From contig NZ_CP095461.1 of assembly GCF_023022985.1 (NCBI RefSeq), positions 2,976,001 through 3,040,000 on the forward strand: DNA of 64,000 nucleotides, written 5' to 3'. This DNA comes from Arthrobacter gengyunqii. Its GTDB lineage: Bacteria; Actinomycetota; Actinomycetes; Actinomycetales; Micrococcaceae. The notes beneath the pieces are model-generated. The model was not told the origin of the DNA. It was given only the letters and a program-made list of their open reading frames with translations, and searched no databases. Both the position numbers and the translations under genes were made by a program. Positions 10,164 to 19,364 of the stretch are shown here, one piece after another (positions within the stretch are counted from its first letter, which is position 1; every line of letters begins with the position of its first letter).

Positions 10164-10736
10164 TTAGCGAATATCCTTGAGGGCTTCCATGACGCGCTCG
10201 GTGACATCGTCGATGCCGCCAAGCCCGTCCACCCGTGCCACGATGCCGCGGTTGTCGTAGCTGGCAACGACGTCGGCTGTCTGGGCCTTGTAGAGGTCCA
10301 GGCGGTGCCGGATGACGTCCTCGTTGTCGTCGGCGCGGCCTTCAAGTTCAGCGCGCTTGAGCAGGCGCTGAACCAGCTCCTCGTCGTCGGCCGTCAGCTG
10401 CAGGACGACGTCGAGCTTCTGGCCTTTCCCGGCCAGGATGTCGTCCAGCTCTTCAACCTGCGCAGCGGTGCGCGGGTAGCCGTCCAGCAGGAATCCGTCG
10501 GTTACGTCGTCTTCCTGCAGCCGCGCCCGGACCATTTCATTCGTGACGGAGTCGGGAACAAAGTTGCCGGCGTCGATGTACTTCTTGGCTTCGACGCCAA
10601 GGGGCGTTTCATTCTTGACGTTGGCGCGGAAGATGTCGCCGGTGGAGATTGCAGTGACTCCAAGCCGCTCCGAGATCCGGGCCGCCTGTGTGCCTTTGCC
10701 GGCGCCGGGAGGACCGATAATGAGCATTCTTGTCAT
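10164..10736 (-). CDS. adk: Adenylate kinase
   Basis: Interconverts ATP + AMP and 2 ADP. The P-loop GPPGAGKGTQA lies near the N terminus (MTRMLIIGPPGAGKG), and LLDGYPRTAAQ is the family motif that contacts AMP. At 190 residues it is the short-LID form without the zinc-binding LID, typical of actinobacteria. Its ATG overlaps the secY TGA (ATGA at 10733-10736), implying translational coupling. Confidence 0.97.
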   Translation of the reverse strand: MTRMLIIGPPGAGKGTQAARISERLGVTAISTGDIFRANVKNETPLGVEAKKYIDAGNFVPDSVTNEMVRARLQEDDVTDGFLLDGYPRTAAQVEELDDILAGKGQKLDVVLQLTADDEELVQRLLKRAELEGRADDNEDVIRHRLDLYKAQTADVVASYDNRGIVARVDGLGGIDDVTERVMEALKDIR

Positions 10737-12043
10737 CGCAATAACCCTTCGTAGTGACGCTGCTGGAGCTGCGCGTCAATTTGTTTGACTGTTTCGAGTC
10801 CCACACCAACCATGATGAGGATCGAGGTTCCGCCGAACGGGAAGTTCGCGTTGGCTCCGACCAGCACCAGAGCAATCAGCGGAATAAGGGCAACAAAACC
10901 CAGGTAGAGGGCGCCGGGCAGCGTGATGCGCGAGAGCACGTACTGCAGGTATTCGGCGGTGGGACGGCCGGCCCGGATGCCGGGGATGAAGCCGCCGTAC
11001 TTCTTCATGTTTTCCGAGACTTCCTCCGGGTTGAAGGTGATCGACACGTAGAAGTAGGTGAAGAACACGATCAGCAGGAAGTAGACGGCCATGTAGAACG
11101 GATGGTCGCCGCTGGTGAGGTAATTGTTGATCCAGACGACCCACTCCGGCGGCGCACCTGAGGCGGGGGTGTTGAACTGGGCAATCAGCGACGGCAGGTA
11201 CAGCATGGAGGACGCGAAGATCACGGGGATCACGCCGGCCATGTTCACCTTGATGGGAATGTAGGTGTTCGTTCCGCCGACGGTGCGGCGGCCCACCATG
11301 CGCTTGGCGTACTGCACCGGTATGCGGCGCTGTGACTGCTCCACGAAGATGACAAGGGCAACCACTACGACGCCGACGGCGAGGACACCCAGGAAGACCG
11401 TCCAGCCCTGCGCGTTGAGGATGGCTCCGAGCGAGCTCGGGAAGCCGGCGGCAATCGAGGTGAAGATCAGGAGGGACATGCCGTTGCCGACACCCTTTTC
11501 CGTGACCAGTTCACCCATCCACATGATGAGGCCGGTGCCGGCCGTCAGCGTGATGATCAGCAGCAGGATGGTGATGATGTTGTCATCGGGGATGATCGGC
11601 ACGGAGCAGGCGTTGTTGAACAGCGCTCCGGTGCGGGCCAGGGAAACAACTGTCGTGGCGTTGAGCAGGCCCAGGGCGATGGTCAGGTAACGCGTGTACT
11701 GCGTCAGCTTCGACTGTCCCTGTGCGCCTTCCTCATAGAGCGCCTGGAAGTGCGGAATCACAACGCGCAGCAGCTGAACAATGATGCTGGCGGTGATGTA
11801 CGGCATGATGCCCAGGGCAAAGATAGAGACCTGCAGCAGGGCGCCGCCGCTAAAAAGGTTAACGAATTCGTAGAGGCCACCCGAAGTGGCACCCAAAGCC
11901 AAGCACTGCTGCACATTGCCGTAGTCAACACCCGGGGCCGGGATAAAAGCACCCATGCGGAAGATAGTGATGATTCCCAGCGTAAACAACAGCTTGCGTC
12001 GCAGGTCTGGCGTCCGGAAAGCCCGGCCAATAGCGCTAAGCAA
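10733..12043 (-). CDS. secY: Preprotein translocase subunit SecY
   Basis: Central channel of the Sec translocon, with about ten transmembrane helices. Features include RTPDLRRKLLFTLGI at the N terminus, FIPAPGVD in the plug region and the cytosolic loop RRIPVQYAKRMVGRR. I chose the TTG at 12041-12043, which has AGGAGGA 5-6 bases upstream and gives 436 residues, the usual length. An in-frame start 18 codons earlier would add a non-conserved head. A terminator isolates it from rplO, so it needs its own promoter in 12044-12168. Confidence 0.95.
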   Translation of the reverse strand: MLSAIGRAFRTPDLRRKLLFTLGIITIFRMGAFIPAPGVDYGNVQQCLALGATSGGLYEFVNLFSGGALLQVSIFALGIMPYITASIIVQLLRVVIPHFQALYEEGAQGQSKLTQYTRYLTIALGLLNATTVVSLARTGALFNNACSVPIIPDDNIITILLLIITLTAGTGLIMWMGELVTEKGVGNGMSLLIFTSIAAGFPSSLGAILNAQGWTVFLGVLAVGVVVVALVIFVEQSQRRIPVQYAKRMVGRRTVGGTNTYIPIKVNMAGVIPVIFASSMLYLPSLIAQFNTPASGAPPEWVVWINNYLTSGDHPFYMAVYFLLIVFFTYFYVSITFNPEEVSENMKKYGGFIPGIRAGRPTAEYLQYVLSRITLPGALYLGFVALIPLIALVLVGANANFPFGGTSILIMVGVGLETVKQIDAQLQQRHYEGLLR

Positions 12044-12075
12044 GCGTCCTCCTGAATGAGATCTGAAGTAGATGA

Positions 12076-12089
12076 AGTCCAATTGGACT
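12076..12089. promoter_or_regulatory. Perfect 14-bp palindrome in the secY leader
   Basis: AGTCCAATTGGACT, fully self-complementary, 33-46 bases upstream of the secY TTG and downstream of the rplO terminator. Its place in the promoter or leader interval suggests an operator or a small RNA stem; nothing more can be said from the sequence. Confidence 0.35.
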
Positions 12090-12168
12090 GGTAACAAAAA
12101 CAGAGTCTATCCGCTCATGCCCCGTAGAACGTTAACGAGGCCCGCGGCGTTGCAGTGCCTTAAACAAA

Positions 12169-12213
12169 ACTAAACCCCCGGCGGGCCGCAGGGCGGCCCG
12201 CCAAGAGTTTAGT
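12169..12213 (-). terminator. Terminator of the spc operon (after rplO)
   Basis: Strong stem with GGCGGGCC/GGCCCGCC arms, extended by matching ACTAAAC/GTTTAGT ends. On the minus strand it is followed by a T-rich run (GTTTAGTTTTGTTT). It separates rplO from secY, which in many bacteria are cotranscribed. Confidence 0.75.
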
Positions 12214-12297
12214 CGTAGTCCTGCCAACCGCACAGACGACGGCCGGTGGCCGGTTTCCCGGCCACCCGACGTCGCTTGTGCGAAATGGACACAGTGC

Positions 12298-12762
12298 TTA
12301 GAGCGCCGTGATCGATCCGCCTGCAGCAGCAATCTTCTCTGCCGCACTGGCGGAGAAGGCATCTGCCGTGACATTTACCTTGACGGTGATGTCGCCGGAG
12401 CCCAGGACCTTGACGGGCTGGTTCTTGCGAACGGCGCCCTTGGCAACCAGATCAGCAACCGTGATCTCGCCGCCTTCGGGGAACAGTTCCGAGATCTTGT
12501 CCAGGTTTACAACCTGGAACTCGACGCGGAACGGGTTCTTGAAGCCGCGCAGCTTCGGCAGACGCATGTGCAGCGGCAGCTGCCCGCCAGCGAAACCGGC
12601 CTTGACCTGGTAACGGGCCTTGGTGCCCTTCATACCGCGGCCTGCGGTCTTACCCTTGGAACCTTCACCGCGGCCAACACGGGTCTTGGCCGTCTTGGCA
12701 CCGGGTGCCGGACGCAGGTGGTGAACCTTGAGCGCGTGCTCGTTGTTGTTTTCTTCGGCCAT
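12298..12762 (-). CDS. rplO: 50S ribosomal protein L15 (uL15)
   Basis: Late-assembly 50S protein. [20 protein letters not shown] and [10 protein letters not shown] form its glycine/basic N-terminal arm. I chose the ATG at 12760-12762 ([14 protein letters not shown], 154 residues), one base past the rpmD stop, because GAGGAGGCG precedes it at suitable distance. The frame is open six codons further but would overlap rpmD. It is the last spc gene, followed by a terminator. Confidence 0.96.
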   Translation of the reverse strand: MAEENNNEHALKVHHLRPAPGAKTAKTRVGRGEGSKGKTAGRGMKGTKARYQVKAGFAGGQLPLHMRLPKLRGFKNPFRVEFQVVNLDKISELFPEGGEITVADLVAKGAVRKNQPVKVLGSGDITVKVNVTADAFSASAAEKIAAAGGSITAL

Positions 12763-12763
12763 G

Positions 12764-12976
12764 TTAATTCGCCTCCTCAACCTTCACGAGGTGCGGAACC
12801 GTGTTGATCATGCCAACGGTCACGGCGTCTGCGGTACGAACGGTGGTAGCACCGATGTGTCGCAGGCCCAATGAGCGCAGCGTGTCCTTCTGATTCTGCT
12901 TACCACCGATGGTGGACTTGATCTGAGTAATCTTCAGTGTTGCCGTGCTGACGGCAACGTTCTTCGGAGTAGTCAT
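12764..12976 (-). CDS. rpmD: 50S ribosomal protein L30 (uL30)
   Basis: Small 50S protein, 70 residues. The conserved core is [20 protein letters not shown] followed by [14 protein letters not shown]. Its ATG shares one base with the rpsE stop (TGATG at 12974-12978), so it is probably translationally coupled. It lies in the normal spc order between S5 and L15. Confidence 0.96.
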   Translation of the reverse strand: MTTPKNVAVSTATLKITQIKSTIGGKQNQKDTLRSLGLRHIGATTVRTADAVTVGMINTVPHLVKVEEAN

Positions 12977-13686
12977 CAGGCACCTGCCTTCTGCATATTG
13001 CGGAGCATCGCAGCAGGCACAACCTCGTCCAGCGGCAGGCCGCGGCGGGCTGCCACTGCCTGAGGCTCTTCGAGGCGCTTCAGTGCATCAACCGTGGCGT
13101 GCACGATGTTGATGGCGTTGGAGGACCCGAGCGACTTGGACAGTACGTCGTGGATGCCGGCGCATTCGAGAATGGCGCGGACCGGACCACCGGCGATAAC
13201 ACCGGTACCCGGGGAAGCCGGACGCAGCAGGACAACGCCTGCAGCTGCTTCACCCTGGACGAGGTGGGGAATGGTTCCACCGATGCGCGGGACGCGGAAG
13301 AAAGTCTTCTTGGCTTCTTCAACGGCCTTCGCGATAGCAGAGGGAACTTCCTTGGCCTTGCCGTAACCAACACCGACCATGCCGTTGCCGTCACCGACAA
13401 CAACCAGAGCGGTGAAGCTGAAGCGACGACCACCCTTGACAACCTTGGCAACGCGGTTGATGGTCACGACGCGTTCAATGAACTTGTCCTTCTCATCGTT
13501 GCGTCCGCCGTCGCGGCCACCGCGGCCACCGCGTTCGCCGCGGCCTCCACGGTCGGAGCGCTGCTCGCCCTTGCGGCCGCCGCGGCGGTCGTCAGTGGCG
13601 GGAGCTGCGGCGTCCTTGGTCTCAGTTGCCTCAGCAGCTGTAGCTTCAGTCACCTGATTTTCCTTTTCCTTGTTAACCTCGGTCAC
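12976..13686 (-). CDS. rpsE: 30S ribosomal protein S5 (uS5) with Arg/Gly-rich N-terminal head
   Basis: 30S protein at the mRNA entry channel, involved in decoding accuracy. The core runs from [20 protein letters not shown] to the C-terminal domain with [19 protein letters not shown]. At 236 residues it exceeds the usual 165 or so by a disordered head: a Glu/Ala/Thr stretch, then repeated [16 protein letters not shown] motifs (residues about 34-68). The ATG overlaps the rplR stop by four bases. Confidence 0.96.
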   Translation of the reverse strand: MTEVNKEKENQVTEATAAEATETKDAAAPATDDRRGGRKGEQRSDRGGRGERGGRGGRDGGRNDEKDKFIERVVTINRVAKVVKGGRRFSFTALVVVGDGNGMVGVGYGKAKEVPSAIAKAVEEAKKTFFRVPRIGGTIPHLVQGEAAAGVVLLRPASPGTGVIAGGPVRAILECAGIHDVLSKSLGSSNAINIVHATVDALKRLEEPQAVAARRGLPLDEVVPAAMLRNMQKAGA

Positions 13687-14066
13687 AGTGACAGCCCACC
13701 TTCGCGTGCGCCGTCTGCAACGGCCGCAATGCGGCCGTGGTAGCGGTTGCCACCGCGGTCGAAGACAACGGCTTCAACGCCGGCAGCCTTGGCACGCTCG
13801 GCAACGAGCTCACCGACGCGCTTGGACTTGGCGGTCTTGTCGCCCTCCAGTGCACGCAGGTCAGCTTCCATGGTGGAAGCCGAAGCCACGGTTACGCCGC
13901 GGGTGTCATCGACAACCTGGACGAATACGTGGCGGGCCGAGCGGTTAACCACCAGGCGCGGACGAGCCGCGGTTCCGGAGATCCGCTTGCGGATGCGCAG
14001 CTGGCGGCGGTTACGCGCAGCCGACTTGCTCTTGGAATTGCGCTTCTTATTAATGCTGATGGCCAT
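13683..14066 (-). CDS. rplR: 50S ribosomal protein L18 (uL18)
   Basis: Binds 5S rRNA with L5 and carries it to the 50S subunit. It is 127 residues, with the basic N terminus [20 protein letters not shown] and conserved core [20 protein letters not shown], ending in [20 protein letters not shown]. Normal length. Overlaps rpsE by ATGA and lies 2 bp from rplF. Confidence 0.97.
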   Translation of the reverse strand: MAISINKKRNSKSKSAARNRRQLRIRKRISGTAARPRLVVNRSARHVFVQVVDDTRGVTVASASTMEADLRALEGDKTAKSKRVGELVAERAKAAGVEAVVFDRGGNRYHGRIAAVADGAREGGLSL

Positions 14067-14068
14067 GG

Positions 14069-14605
14069 TTACTTACCAGCCTTTCCGACCTTGCGGCGGA
14101 CAATTTCGCCGGCATAACGTATACCCTTGCCCTTGTAGGGATCGGGCTTGCGCAGCTTGCGGATGTTGGCCGAAACCTCGCCCACCTGCTGCTTGTCGAT
14201 GCCGGACACTGTGACCTTCGTGGGGCCCACGACGGTAAGCGTGATGCCCTCGGGTGCCGTGACCGGAACCGGGTGGCTGTAGCCCAGGGCGAACTCGAGG
14301 TCCGAGCCCTTGGCCACTACGCGGTAACCGGTACCGACGATTTCCAGGTCCTTCTTGTAGCCTTCGGTCACACCGGTGATCATGTTGGCGATCAGGGTGC
14401 GGGTCAGGCCGTGAAGGGCACGGGATTCGCGCTCGTCGTTCGGGCGGGCAACGGTGATGGTGCTGTCGTCCAGAGTGACGGTGATCGGGCTGGGCACAGT
14501 GTGGCTCAGCTCGCCCTTGGCACCCTTGACGGATACCAAGTTGCCGTCAACGGAAATTTCAACTCCGGCAGGAACCGGGATGGGCAGACGTCCAATACGT
14601 GACAT
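14069..14605 (-). CDS. rplF: 50S ribosomal protein L6 (uL6)
   Basis: 50S protein near the factor-binding site. It is 178 residues with two related domains, starting [17 protein letters not shown], then the family segments [20 protein letters not shown] and the C-terminal signature [16 protein letters not shown]. Lies 18 bp from rpsH in the spc order. Confidence 0.97.
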   Translation of the reverse strand: MSRIGRLPIPVPAGVEISVDGNLVSVKGAKGELSHTVPSPITVTLDDSTITVARPNDERESRALHGLTRTLIANMITGVTEGYKKDLEIVGTGYRVVAKGSDLEFALGYSHPVPVTAPEGITLTVVGPTKVTVSGIDKQQVGEVSANIRKLRKPDPYKGKGIRYAGEIVRRKVGKAGK

Positions 14606-14623
14606 TTTTCTTTCCCTTCCCTG

Positions 14624-15022
14624 CTACCAGACGTAGGCGAGGACTTCCCCACCTACGCCCTTCTTGGCGGCCTGGCGGTCGGTCAGGAGACCTGACGACG
14701 TCGACAGGATTGCGATTCCCAGACCACCGAGAACACGCGGCAGGTTGGTGGACTTTGCGTATACGCGCAGACCGGGCTTGGAGATACGACGCACGCCGGC
14801 GATGGAACGCTCGCGGTTCGGACCGAATTTGAGATCAAGGGTCAGCTTCTTGCCGACGACGGCCTCTTCTTCCTTCCAGCCGGCGATGTAGCCCTCGGCC
14901 TTCAGGATGTCAGCAACGCGTGCCTTGAGCTTGCTGTAAGGCATGGACACGGAATCGTGATATGCCGAGTTTGCATTGCGCAGACGCGTAAGCATGTCTG
15001 CGACAGGATCTGTCATTGTCAT
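14624..15022 (-). CDS. rpsH: 30S ribosomal protein S8 (uS8)
   Basis: Primary 16S rRNA-binding protein and, in E. coli, the spc-operon repressor. It is 132 residues, starting [20 protein letters not shown] and ending with the signature [20 protein letters not shown]. The gene directly upstream is rplE, 90 bp away. The rpsN (S14) gene usual between them in many bacteria is absent, and the gap is too short to hide one. Confidence 0.97.
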   Translation of the reverse strand: MTMTDPVADMLTRLRNANSAYHDSVSMPYSKLKARVADILKAEGYIAGWKEEEAVVGKKLTLDLKFGPNRERSIAGVRRISKPGLRVYAKSTNLPRVLGGLGIAILSTSSGLLTDRQAAKKGVGGEVLAYVW

Positions 15023-15112
15023 TGGGCTCTTGCCCTCCCTCGTAACGGTTTCCTGCGGAATTCCAGCTCAGGCGCACCTGGCCGGGGGTCCGTCGGACCT
15101 GTTACGTAGTAA

Positions 15113-15682
15113 TTAATCTTCGGATGTAAACGGGAAGCCGAGCGCCTTCAGCAGCGCGCGTCCCTCGTCATCGGTCTTTGCGGTGGTAACCACGGTGATG
15201 TCCATGCCGCGTACGCGGTCGATCTTGTCCTGATCGATTTCGTGGAACATCGACTGTTCGGTCAGACCGAACGTGTAGTTGCCGTTGCCGTCGAACTGCT
15301 TGCCGTTCAGGCCGCGGAAGTCGCGGATACGCGGCAGGGCCAGGGTAACCAGGCGGTCAACGAATTCCCACATGCGGTCTCCACGCAGAGTTGCGTGGCA
15401 GCCGATGGGCATGCCTTCGCGCAGCTTGAACTGTGCGATCGACTTGCGGGCCTTCGTAACCTGCGGCTTCTGACCCGTGATCTGGGTCAGGTCCTTGACT
15501 GCACCGTCAATGAGCTTGGAGTCCTTGGCGGCATCTCCAACACCCATGTTCACAACCACCTTGACGAGGCGGGGAACCTGGTTGACGTTTGCGTAGCTGA
15601 ACTCGTCCTGCAGGGTCTGCTTGATCTCCGCTGCGTAGCGGGTCTTCAGACGGGGGACGGTCTTGGTGACGGTCTCAGTCAT
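15113..15682 (-). CDS. rplE: 50S ribosomal protein L5 (uL5)
   Basis: 5S rRNA-binding protein in the 50S central protuberance. It is 189 residues, with [20 protein letters not shown], the signature region [18 protein letters not shown], and [15 protein letters not shown] near the C terminus. Its start shares one base with the rplX stop. Second 5S partner L18 is three genes downstream. Confidence 0.97.
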   Translation of the reverse strand: MTETVTKTVPRLKTRYAAEIKQTLQDEFSYANVNQVPRLVKVVVNMGVGDAAKDSKLIDGAVKDLTQITGQKPQVTKARKSIAQFKLREGMPIGCHATLRGDRMWEFVDRLVTLALPRIRDFRGLNGKQFDGNGNYTFGLTEQSMFHEIDQDKIDRVRGMDITVVTTAKTDDEGRALLKALGFPFTSED

Positions 15683-16041
15683 TAGAGGTCCTTCCCAGAG
15701 CCCTTGGCGACGCGGATACGCACAGTGCGCTCACGGCCGTCTTTTTCGACGATTTCCTGGCGGTAGCCAACGCGGGTCGGCTTCTTCGTTTCCGGGTCAA
15801 CGACTGCGACGTTGGAAACGTGGATGGGAGCCTCAACAGTTTCGATGCCACCGGTCTTGGAGCCCTTGGAGGACTGTCCAACCTTGGTGTGCTTCTTGAC
15901 AGTGTTGATTCCTTCAACCAGAACGCGGTTGGTGTCGGTGTAAACCTTCAGAACCTTGCCCTGCTTGCCGCGGTCGCCGCCGCGGTCAGCCTTTGCACCG
16001 GTGATGACCTGAACCAGGTCACCCTTTTTGATTTTTGCCAT
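15682..16041 (-). CDS. rplX: 50S ribosomal protein L24 (uL24)
   Basis: Assembly-initiator protein of the 50S subunit at the exit-tunnel rim. It is 119 residues with an N-terminal KOW motif ([18 protein letters not shown], then KQGKVLKVY) and [13 protein letters not shown]. Lies 3 bp after rplN and overlaps rplE by one base. Slightly longer than the E. coli protein, with a Gly-Gly-Asp-Arg insert in the KOW loop. Confidence 0.97.
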   Translation of the reverse strand: MAKIKKGDLVQVITGAKADRGGDRGKQGKVLKVYTDTNRVLVEGINTVKKHTKVGQSSKGSKTGGIETVEAPIHVSNVAVVDPETKKPTRVGYRQEIVEKDGRERTVRIRVAKGSGKDL

Positions 16042-16044
16042 GGA

Positions 16045-16413
16045 CTACAGCACCTCCGGAGCCAGCGAAATGATCTTCATGAACTTCTTGTCGCGAAGCT
16101 CGCGGCCGACCGGGCCGAAGATGCGGGTACCGCGGGGGTCTCCGTCATTCTTCAAGATCACTGCAGCGTTCTCATCGAACTTGATGTAGGAACCGTCCTG
16201 GCGGCGGCGTTCCTTCTTGGTACGAACGATGACGGCCTTGACCACATCGCCCTTCTTGACGTTGCCGCCGGGAATTGCATCCTTGACGGTGGCAACAATG
16301 GTGTCGCCAATGCCTGCGTAGCGACGGCCGGATCCACCGAGAACGCGGATGGTCAAGATTTCCTTGGCACCCGTGTTGTCGGCGACCTTCAGTCGCGACT
16401 CCTGCTGAATCAC
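16045..16413 (-). CDS. rplN: 50S ribosomal protein L14 (uL14)
   Basis: 50S interface protein at intersubunit bridges. It is exactly 122 residues, the family norm, starting [20 protein letters not shown] and including [24 protein letters not shown] sequence (here [20 protein letters not shown]) and [20 protein letters not shown]. It opens the spc operon, behind a 355-bp gap that carries the S10-operon terminator and a candidate promoter. Confidence 0.97.
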   Translation of the reverse strand: MIQQESRLKVADNTGAKEILTIRVLGGSGRRYAGIGDTIVATVKDAIPGGNVKKGDVVKAVIVRTKKERRRQDGSYIKFDENAAVILKNDGDPRGTRIFGPVGRELRDKKFMKIISLAPEVL

Positions 16414-16768
16414 TTATTACTCCTGTCGTCGCGCCGGTTCTCAAACTGAGCCTTGCGGAACGGATATGGGTGGACCCCGTAATACTGGTACTCAGCACTT
16501 CCCCGCCAGGGGTGCACCGCGGCTGGGCCGCGGCAAAGTGCCGAACAAGATTATCGGGCTTTTGTCTCATACGGCGGTGAGGAAACTCCGTCCAAAACTG
16601 GACACACTTCCGCACCGCACAGACAAGATTTCAAGTTTACCGCGAAAGGGCCCCGGAAGCGAAATCGAATGAGATCGCGGCCGGGGCCCTGTCGCCGGAT
16701 GGCGGTTGCCGGCGGGCTCATCCCCAGGGGATCAGTCCACCGGCGGCCGGCCGGATGTACTTCTTTTG
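16414..16768 (-). promoter_or_regulatory. S10-spc intergenic region with candidate spc promoter (16566-16595)
   Basis: This 355-bp stretch has no gene I can support. Reading on the minus strand it holds the terminator after rpsQ (16645-16691), then a possible promoter TTGGAC, 18 bases, TATGAG at 16566-16595, then about 150 nt of leader before rplN. A second AT-rich block (GATAAT, around 16550) is an alternative -10 but lacks a good -35. Confidence 0.4.
16645..16691 (-). terminator. Terminator of the S10 operon (after rpsQ)
   Basis: AGGGCCCCGG and CCGGGGCCCT arms with a loop of about 24 bases that itself has inverted GCGATCTC/GAAATCGC-like pieces. On the minus strand it is followed by TTTCGCGG. 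It splits S10 and spc genes into separate transcription units. Confidence 0.65.
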
Positions 16769-17074
16769 TTACTTGGCCTTTTCGAGGATCTCGACCAGGC
16801 GCCACCGCTTCGTAGCGGAGAGCGGCCGGGTTTCCGAGACCAGCACGAGGTCTCCAACGCCGGCAGCATTCTGCTCGTCGTGGGCCTTGAGCTTCGAAGT
16901 GCGGCGAAGCACCTTGCCGTACAGTGCGTGCTTCACACGGTCTTCAACCTGGACAACGATGGTCTTATCCATCTTGTCCGAGACCACGTAGCCGCGTGCG
17001 GTCTTCCGGTACCCGCGGGCATCGGCTCCGTTTGCGTCAGTTGTCACTGCTGCCTCATTCTTGTTTTCACTCAT
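16769..17074 (-). CDS. rpsQ: 30S ribosomal protein S17 (uS17)
   Basis: Primary 16S-binding assembly protein with an OB fold. It is 101 residues: a short hydrophilic head, then [39 protein letters not shown] and [20 protein letters not shown], all diagnostic. ATG overlaps the rpmC stop by four bases. It is the last S10-operon gene. Confidence 0.97.
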   Translation of the reverse strand: MSENKNEAAVTTDANGADARGYRKTARGYVVSDKMDKTIVVQVEDRVKHALYGKVLRRTSKLKAHDEQNAAGVGDLVLVSETRPLSATKRWRLVEILEKAK

Positions 17075-17403
17075 TTGGCATCATCCTCAGCGACCTCGGC
17101 CGGAGCTTCAGACTCAGTAGCCTTCTTCTTGGACTTCTTCGCTGCCTTTTCAGGGGCTGCTTCCTCAACCGGAGCAACAACCTCGGGACGAATCCCCAGC
17201 TCGCGCTCACGCAGCACGGTGTAGATGCGTGCAATGTCGCGCTTCACTACGCGCAGACGGCCGTGGCTTTCCAGCTGACCGGTTGCGGACTGGAAGCGGA
17301 GGTTGAACAGCTCTTCCTTGGCCTTGCGAAGTTCCTCGACGAGACGGTCCTTGTCGAAGCCGTCAAGCTGCTTCGATGCCAGTTCCTTTGAACCAATTGC
17401 CAT
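17071..17403 (-). CDS. rpmC: 50S ribosomal protein L29 (uL29) with charged tail
   Basis: 50S protein at the exit tunnel, close to where trigger factor and SRP bind. The helical-hairpin core ([20 protein letters not shown] to [18 protein letters not shown]) is about 75 residues. A tail of about 35 residues rich in Glu, Ala and Lys follows, giving 110 residues in all. Lies 2 bp from rplP. Confidence 0.96.
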   Translation of the reverse strand: MAIGSKELASKQLDGFDKDRLVEELRKAKEELFNLRFQSATGQLESHGRLRVVKRDIARIYTVLRERELGIRPEVVAPVEEAAPEKAAKKSKKKATESEAPAEVAEDDAK

Positions 17404-17405
17404 TT

Positions 17406-17822
17406 CTATTCACCACCCTCGCGACGCACAATGCGTGCCTTCAACGGCAGCTTATGGATCGCCAGGCGCAGTGCCTCACGAGCTACCTCTTCATTAACAC
17501 CGGAGATCTCAAAGAGAACCCGACCCGGCTTCACGTTTGCGACCCACCACTCCGGAGAACCCTTACCGGAACCCATGCGGGTTTCGGCCGGCTTCTTCGT
17601 CAACGGACGGTCAGGGTAGATGTTGATCCAGACCTTACCGCCGCGCTTGATGTGGCGCGTCATGGCAATACGTGCAGCTTCGATCTGACGGTTGGTGACG
17701 TATGCAGGCGTCAGAGCCTGAATACCCCACTCGCCAAAGCTGACTGCGGTGCCGCCGGTTGCAGCGCCGGAACGACCCGGGTGGTGCTGCTTGCGGAACT
17801 TGACTCGACGTGGGATAAGCAT
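17406..17822 (-). CDS. rplP: 50S ribosomal protein L16 (uL16)
   Basis: Late-assembling 50S protein near the peptidyl transferase centre and A-site tRNA. It is 138 residues, starting [19 protein letters not shown], with [20 protein letters not shown] and the signature [20 protein letters not shown]. The C-terminal [10 protein letters not shown] is normal. The gene abuts rpsC. Confidence 0.97.
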   Translation of the reverse strand: MLIPRRVKFRKQHHPGRSGAATGGTAVSFGEWGIQALTPAYVTNRQIEAARIAMTRHIKRGGKVWINIYPDRPLTKKPAETRMGSGKGSPEWWVANVKPGRVLFEISGVNEEVAREALRLAIHKLPLKARIVRREGGE

Positions 17823-18665
17823 TTAAGCCTGTCCTCCTTCTGCTGCGGGAGCGGCTGCCTCAGCGGCCGGAGCCTCTGCAGCAGCAGGCGCGGCGGCCTT
17901 GTCGGCACGCTCGGGACGACGACGGCGGTCGCCGCCACGGTCTCCGCGATCGGCCGGGCCGCGGCCCGGACGGTCGCTGGAACGTCCGCGGGACGGTGCA
18001 GCAGCCTGCTGTGCAGCCAGTTCCTTGGCGGTAACGTCACCCTTGTAGATCCAAACCTTCACACCGATACGGCCGAAGGTGGTCTTGGCTTCGAAGAAGC
18101 CGTAGTCGATCTGCGCGCGGAGGGTGTGCAGGGGCACACGGCCTTCGCGGTAGAACTCCGAACGGCTCATTTCAGCGCCGCCCAGACGGCCGGAGCACTG
18201 GATACGGATACCCTTTGCACCTGCACGCTGTGCGGACTGGATAGCCTTCTTCATTGCACGGCGGAATGCCACGCGGGAAGAGAGCTGCTCAGCAACGCCC
18301 TGGGCAACAAGCTGTGCTTCCATCTCGGGGTTCTTGACCTCGAGGATGTTCAGCTGAACCTGCTTGCCCGTGAGCTTCTCCAGCTCGCCGCGGATGCGGT
18401 CTGCTTCGGCGCCGCGGCGACCGATCACGATACCGGGACGAGCCGTGTGGATATCCACGCGGACACGGTCACGGGTGCGCTCGATCTCAACCTTGGCGAT
18501 GCCGGCGCGGTCCATGCCGGTGGACATCAGCTGACGGATCTTGATGTCCTCGCGGACGAAGTCCTTGTAGCGCTGTCCCGGCTTGTTGCTGTCAGCAAAC
18601 CAGTGCGATACATGGTCAGTGGTAATGCCGAGTCGGAACCCGTGCGGGTTAACCTTCTGTCCCAC
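17823..18665 (-). CDS. rpsC: 30S ribosomal protein S3 (uS3) with extended C terminus
   Basis: 30S head protein with a KH domain at the mRNA entry channel, where it takes part in helicase activity on mRNA. It starts [18 protein letters not shown], with [20 protein letters not shown] as the KH GxxG region. The core ends near VWIYKGDVT (about residue 214). A 65-residue tail follows, first Arg/Gly/Asp-rich ([20 protein letters not shown]) and then Ala/Glu-rich. Total 280 residues versus about 233 in E. coli. Confidence 0.97.
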   Translation of the reverse strand: MGQKVNPHGFRLGITTDHVSHWFADSNKPGQRYKDFVREDIKIRQLMSTGMDRAGIAKVEIERTRDRVRVDIHTARPGIVIGRRGAEADRIRGELEKLTGKQVQLNILEVKNPEMEAQLVAQGVAEQLSSRVAFRRAMKKAIQSAQRAGAKGIRIQCSGRLGGAEMSRSEFYREGRVPLHTLRAQIDYGFFEAKTTFGRIGVKVWIYKGDVTAKELAAQQAAAPSRGRSSDRPGRGPADRGDRGGDRRRRPERADKAAAPAAAEAPAAEAAAPAAEGGQA

Positions 18666-19031
18666 TTAGCGTTCCTCCTCGATTTTGGGGGTTGCGACAA
18701 CCACAGTGACGTGGCTGGTCCGCTTGTTGATGCGGTACGCGCGGCCCTGTGCACGGGGCTGGAACCGCTTCATGGTGGGCCCTTCGTCAACGAATGCTTC
18801 GCTGATGAAGAGGTCACCCTCGTCGAAGGCCACACCGTCACGGTCCGCGAGGACACGTGCGTTGGCCATGGCCGACTGAACTACCTTGAATACCGGCTCC
18901 GAAGCTGCCTGGGGGGCAAACTTCAGAATTGCCAGAGCCTCATTCGCTTGCTTGCCACGAACAAGGTTGACGACGCGCCGGGCCTTCATAGGCGTTACGC
19001 GGATATGACGCGCAATTGCCTTGGCTTCCAT
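18666..19031 (-). CDS. rplV: 50S ribosomal protein L22 (uL22)
   Basis: Lines the nascent-peptide exit tunnel; its beta-hairpin loop contributes to macrolide sensitivity. It is 121 residues, starting [20 protein letters not shown], with the extended hairpin sequence [20 protein letters not shown] intact and no insertion or deletion obvious there. Abuts rpsC and lies 39 bp after rpsS. Confidence 0.97.
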   Translation of the reverse strand: MEAKAIARHIRVTPMKARRVVNLVRGKQANEALAILKFAPQAASEPVFKVVQSAMANARVLADRDGVAFDEGDLFISEAFVDEGPTMKRFQPRAQGRAYRINKRTSHVTVVVATPKIEEER

Positions 19032-19070
19032 TGCTTTCCTTCTCTCGTCTTCTGCCGAAAAGAGCAGCGC

Positions 19071-19352
19071 CTAGCGGCGCTTGCCCTTGCGGTCGTCCTT
19101 CACATGGCCGCGGAATGTCCGCGTCAGAGCGAATTCGCCGAGCTTGTGCCCGACCATCGACTCGGTGACAAACACCGGAATGTGCTTACGTCCATCGTGT
19201 ACGGCGATCGTGTGCCCGAGCATGTCGGGGATGATCATCGAACGACGGGACCACGTCTTGATGACGTTCTTGGTGCCCTTTTCGTTTTCGGCCGCTACCT
19301 TAAGGAACAGGTGCTGGTCGACGAAGGGGCCTTTCTTCAGGCTGCGTGGCAT
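19071..19352 (-). CDS. rpsS: 30S ribosomal protein S19 (uS19)
   Basis: 30S head protein bound together with S13. It is 93 residues, starting [19 protein letters not shown], with [20 protein letters not shown] and the signature [20 protein letters not shown]. Normal length and standard S10-operon place, 12 bp after rplB. Confidence 0.97.
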   Translation of the reverse strand: MPRSLKKGPFVDQHLFLKVAAENEKGTKNVIKTWSRRSMIIPDMLGHTIAVHDGRKHIPVFVTESMVGHKLGEFALTRTFRGHVKDDRKGKRR

Positions 19353-19364
19353 GTTTCCAGGCTC

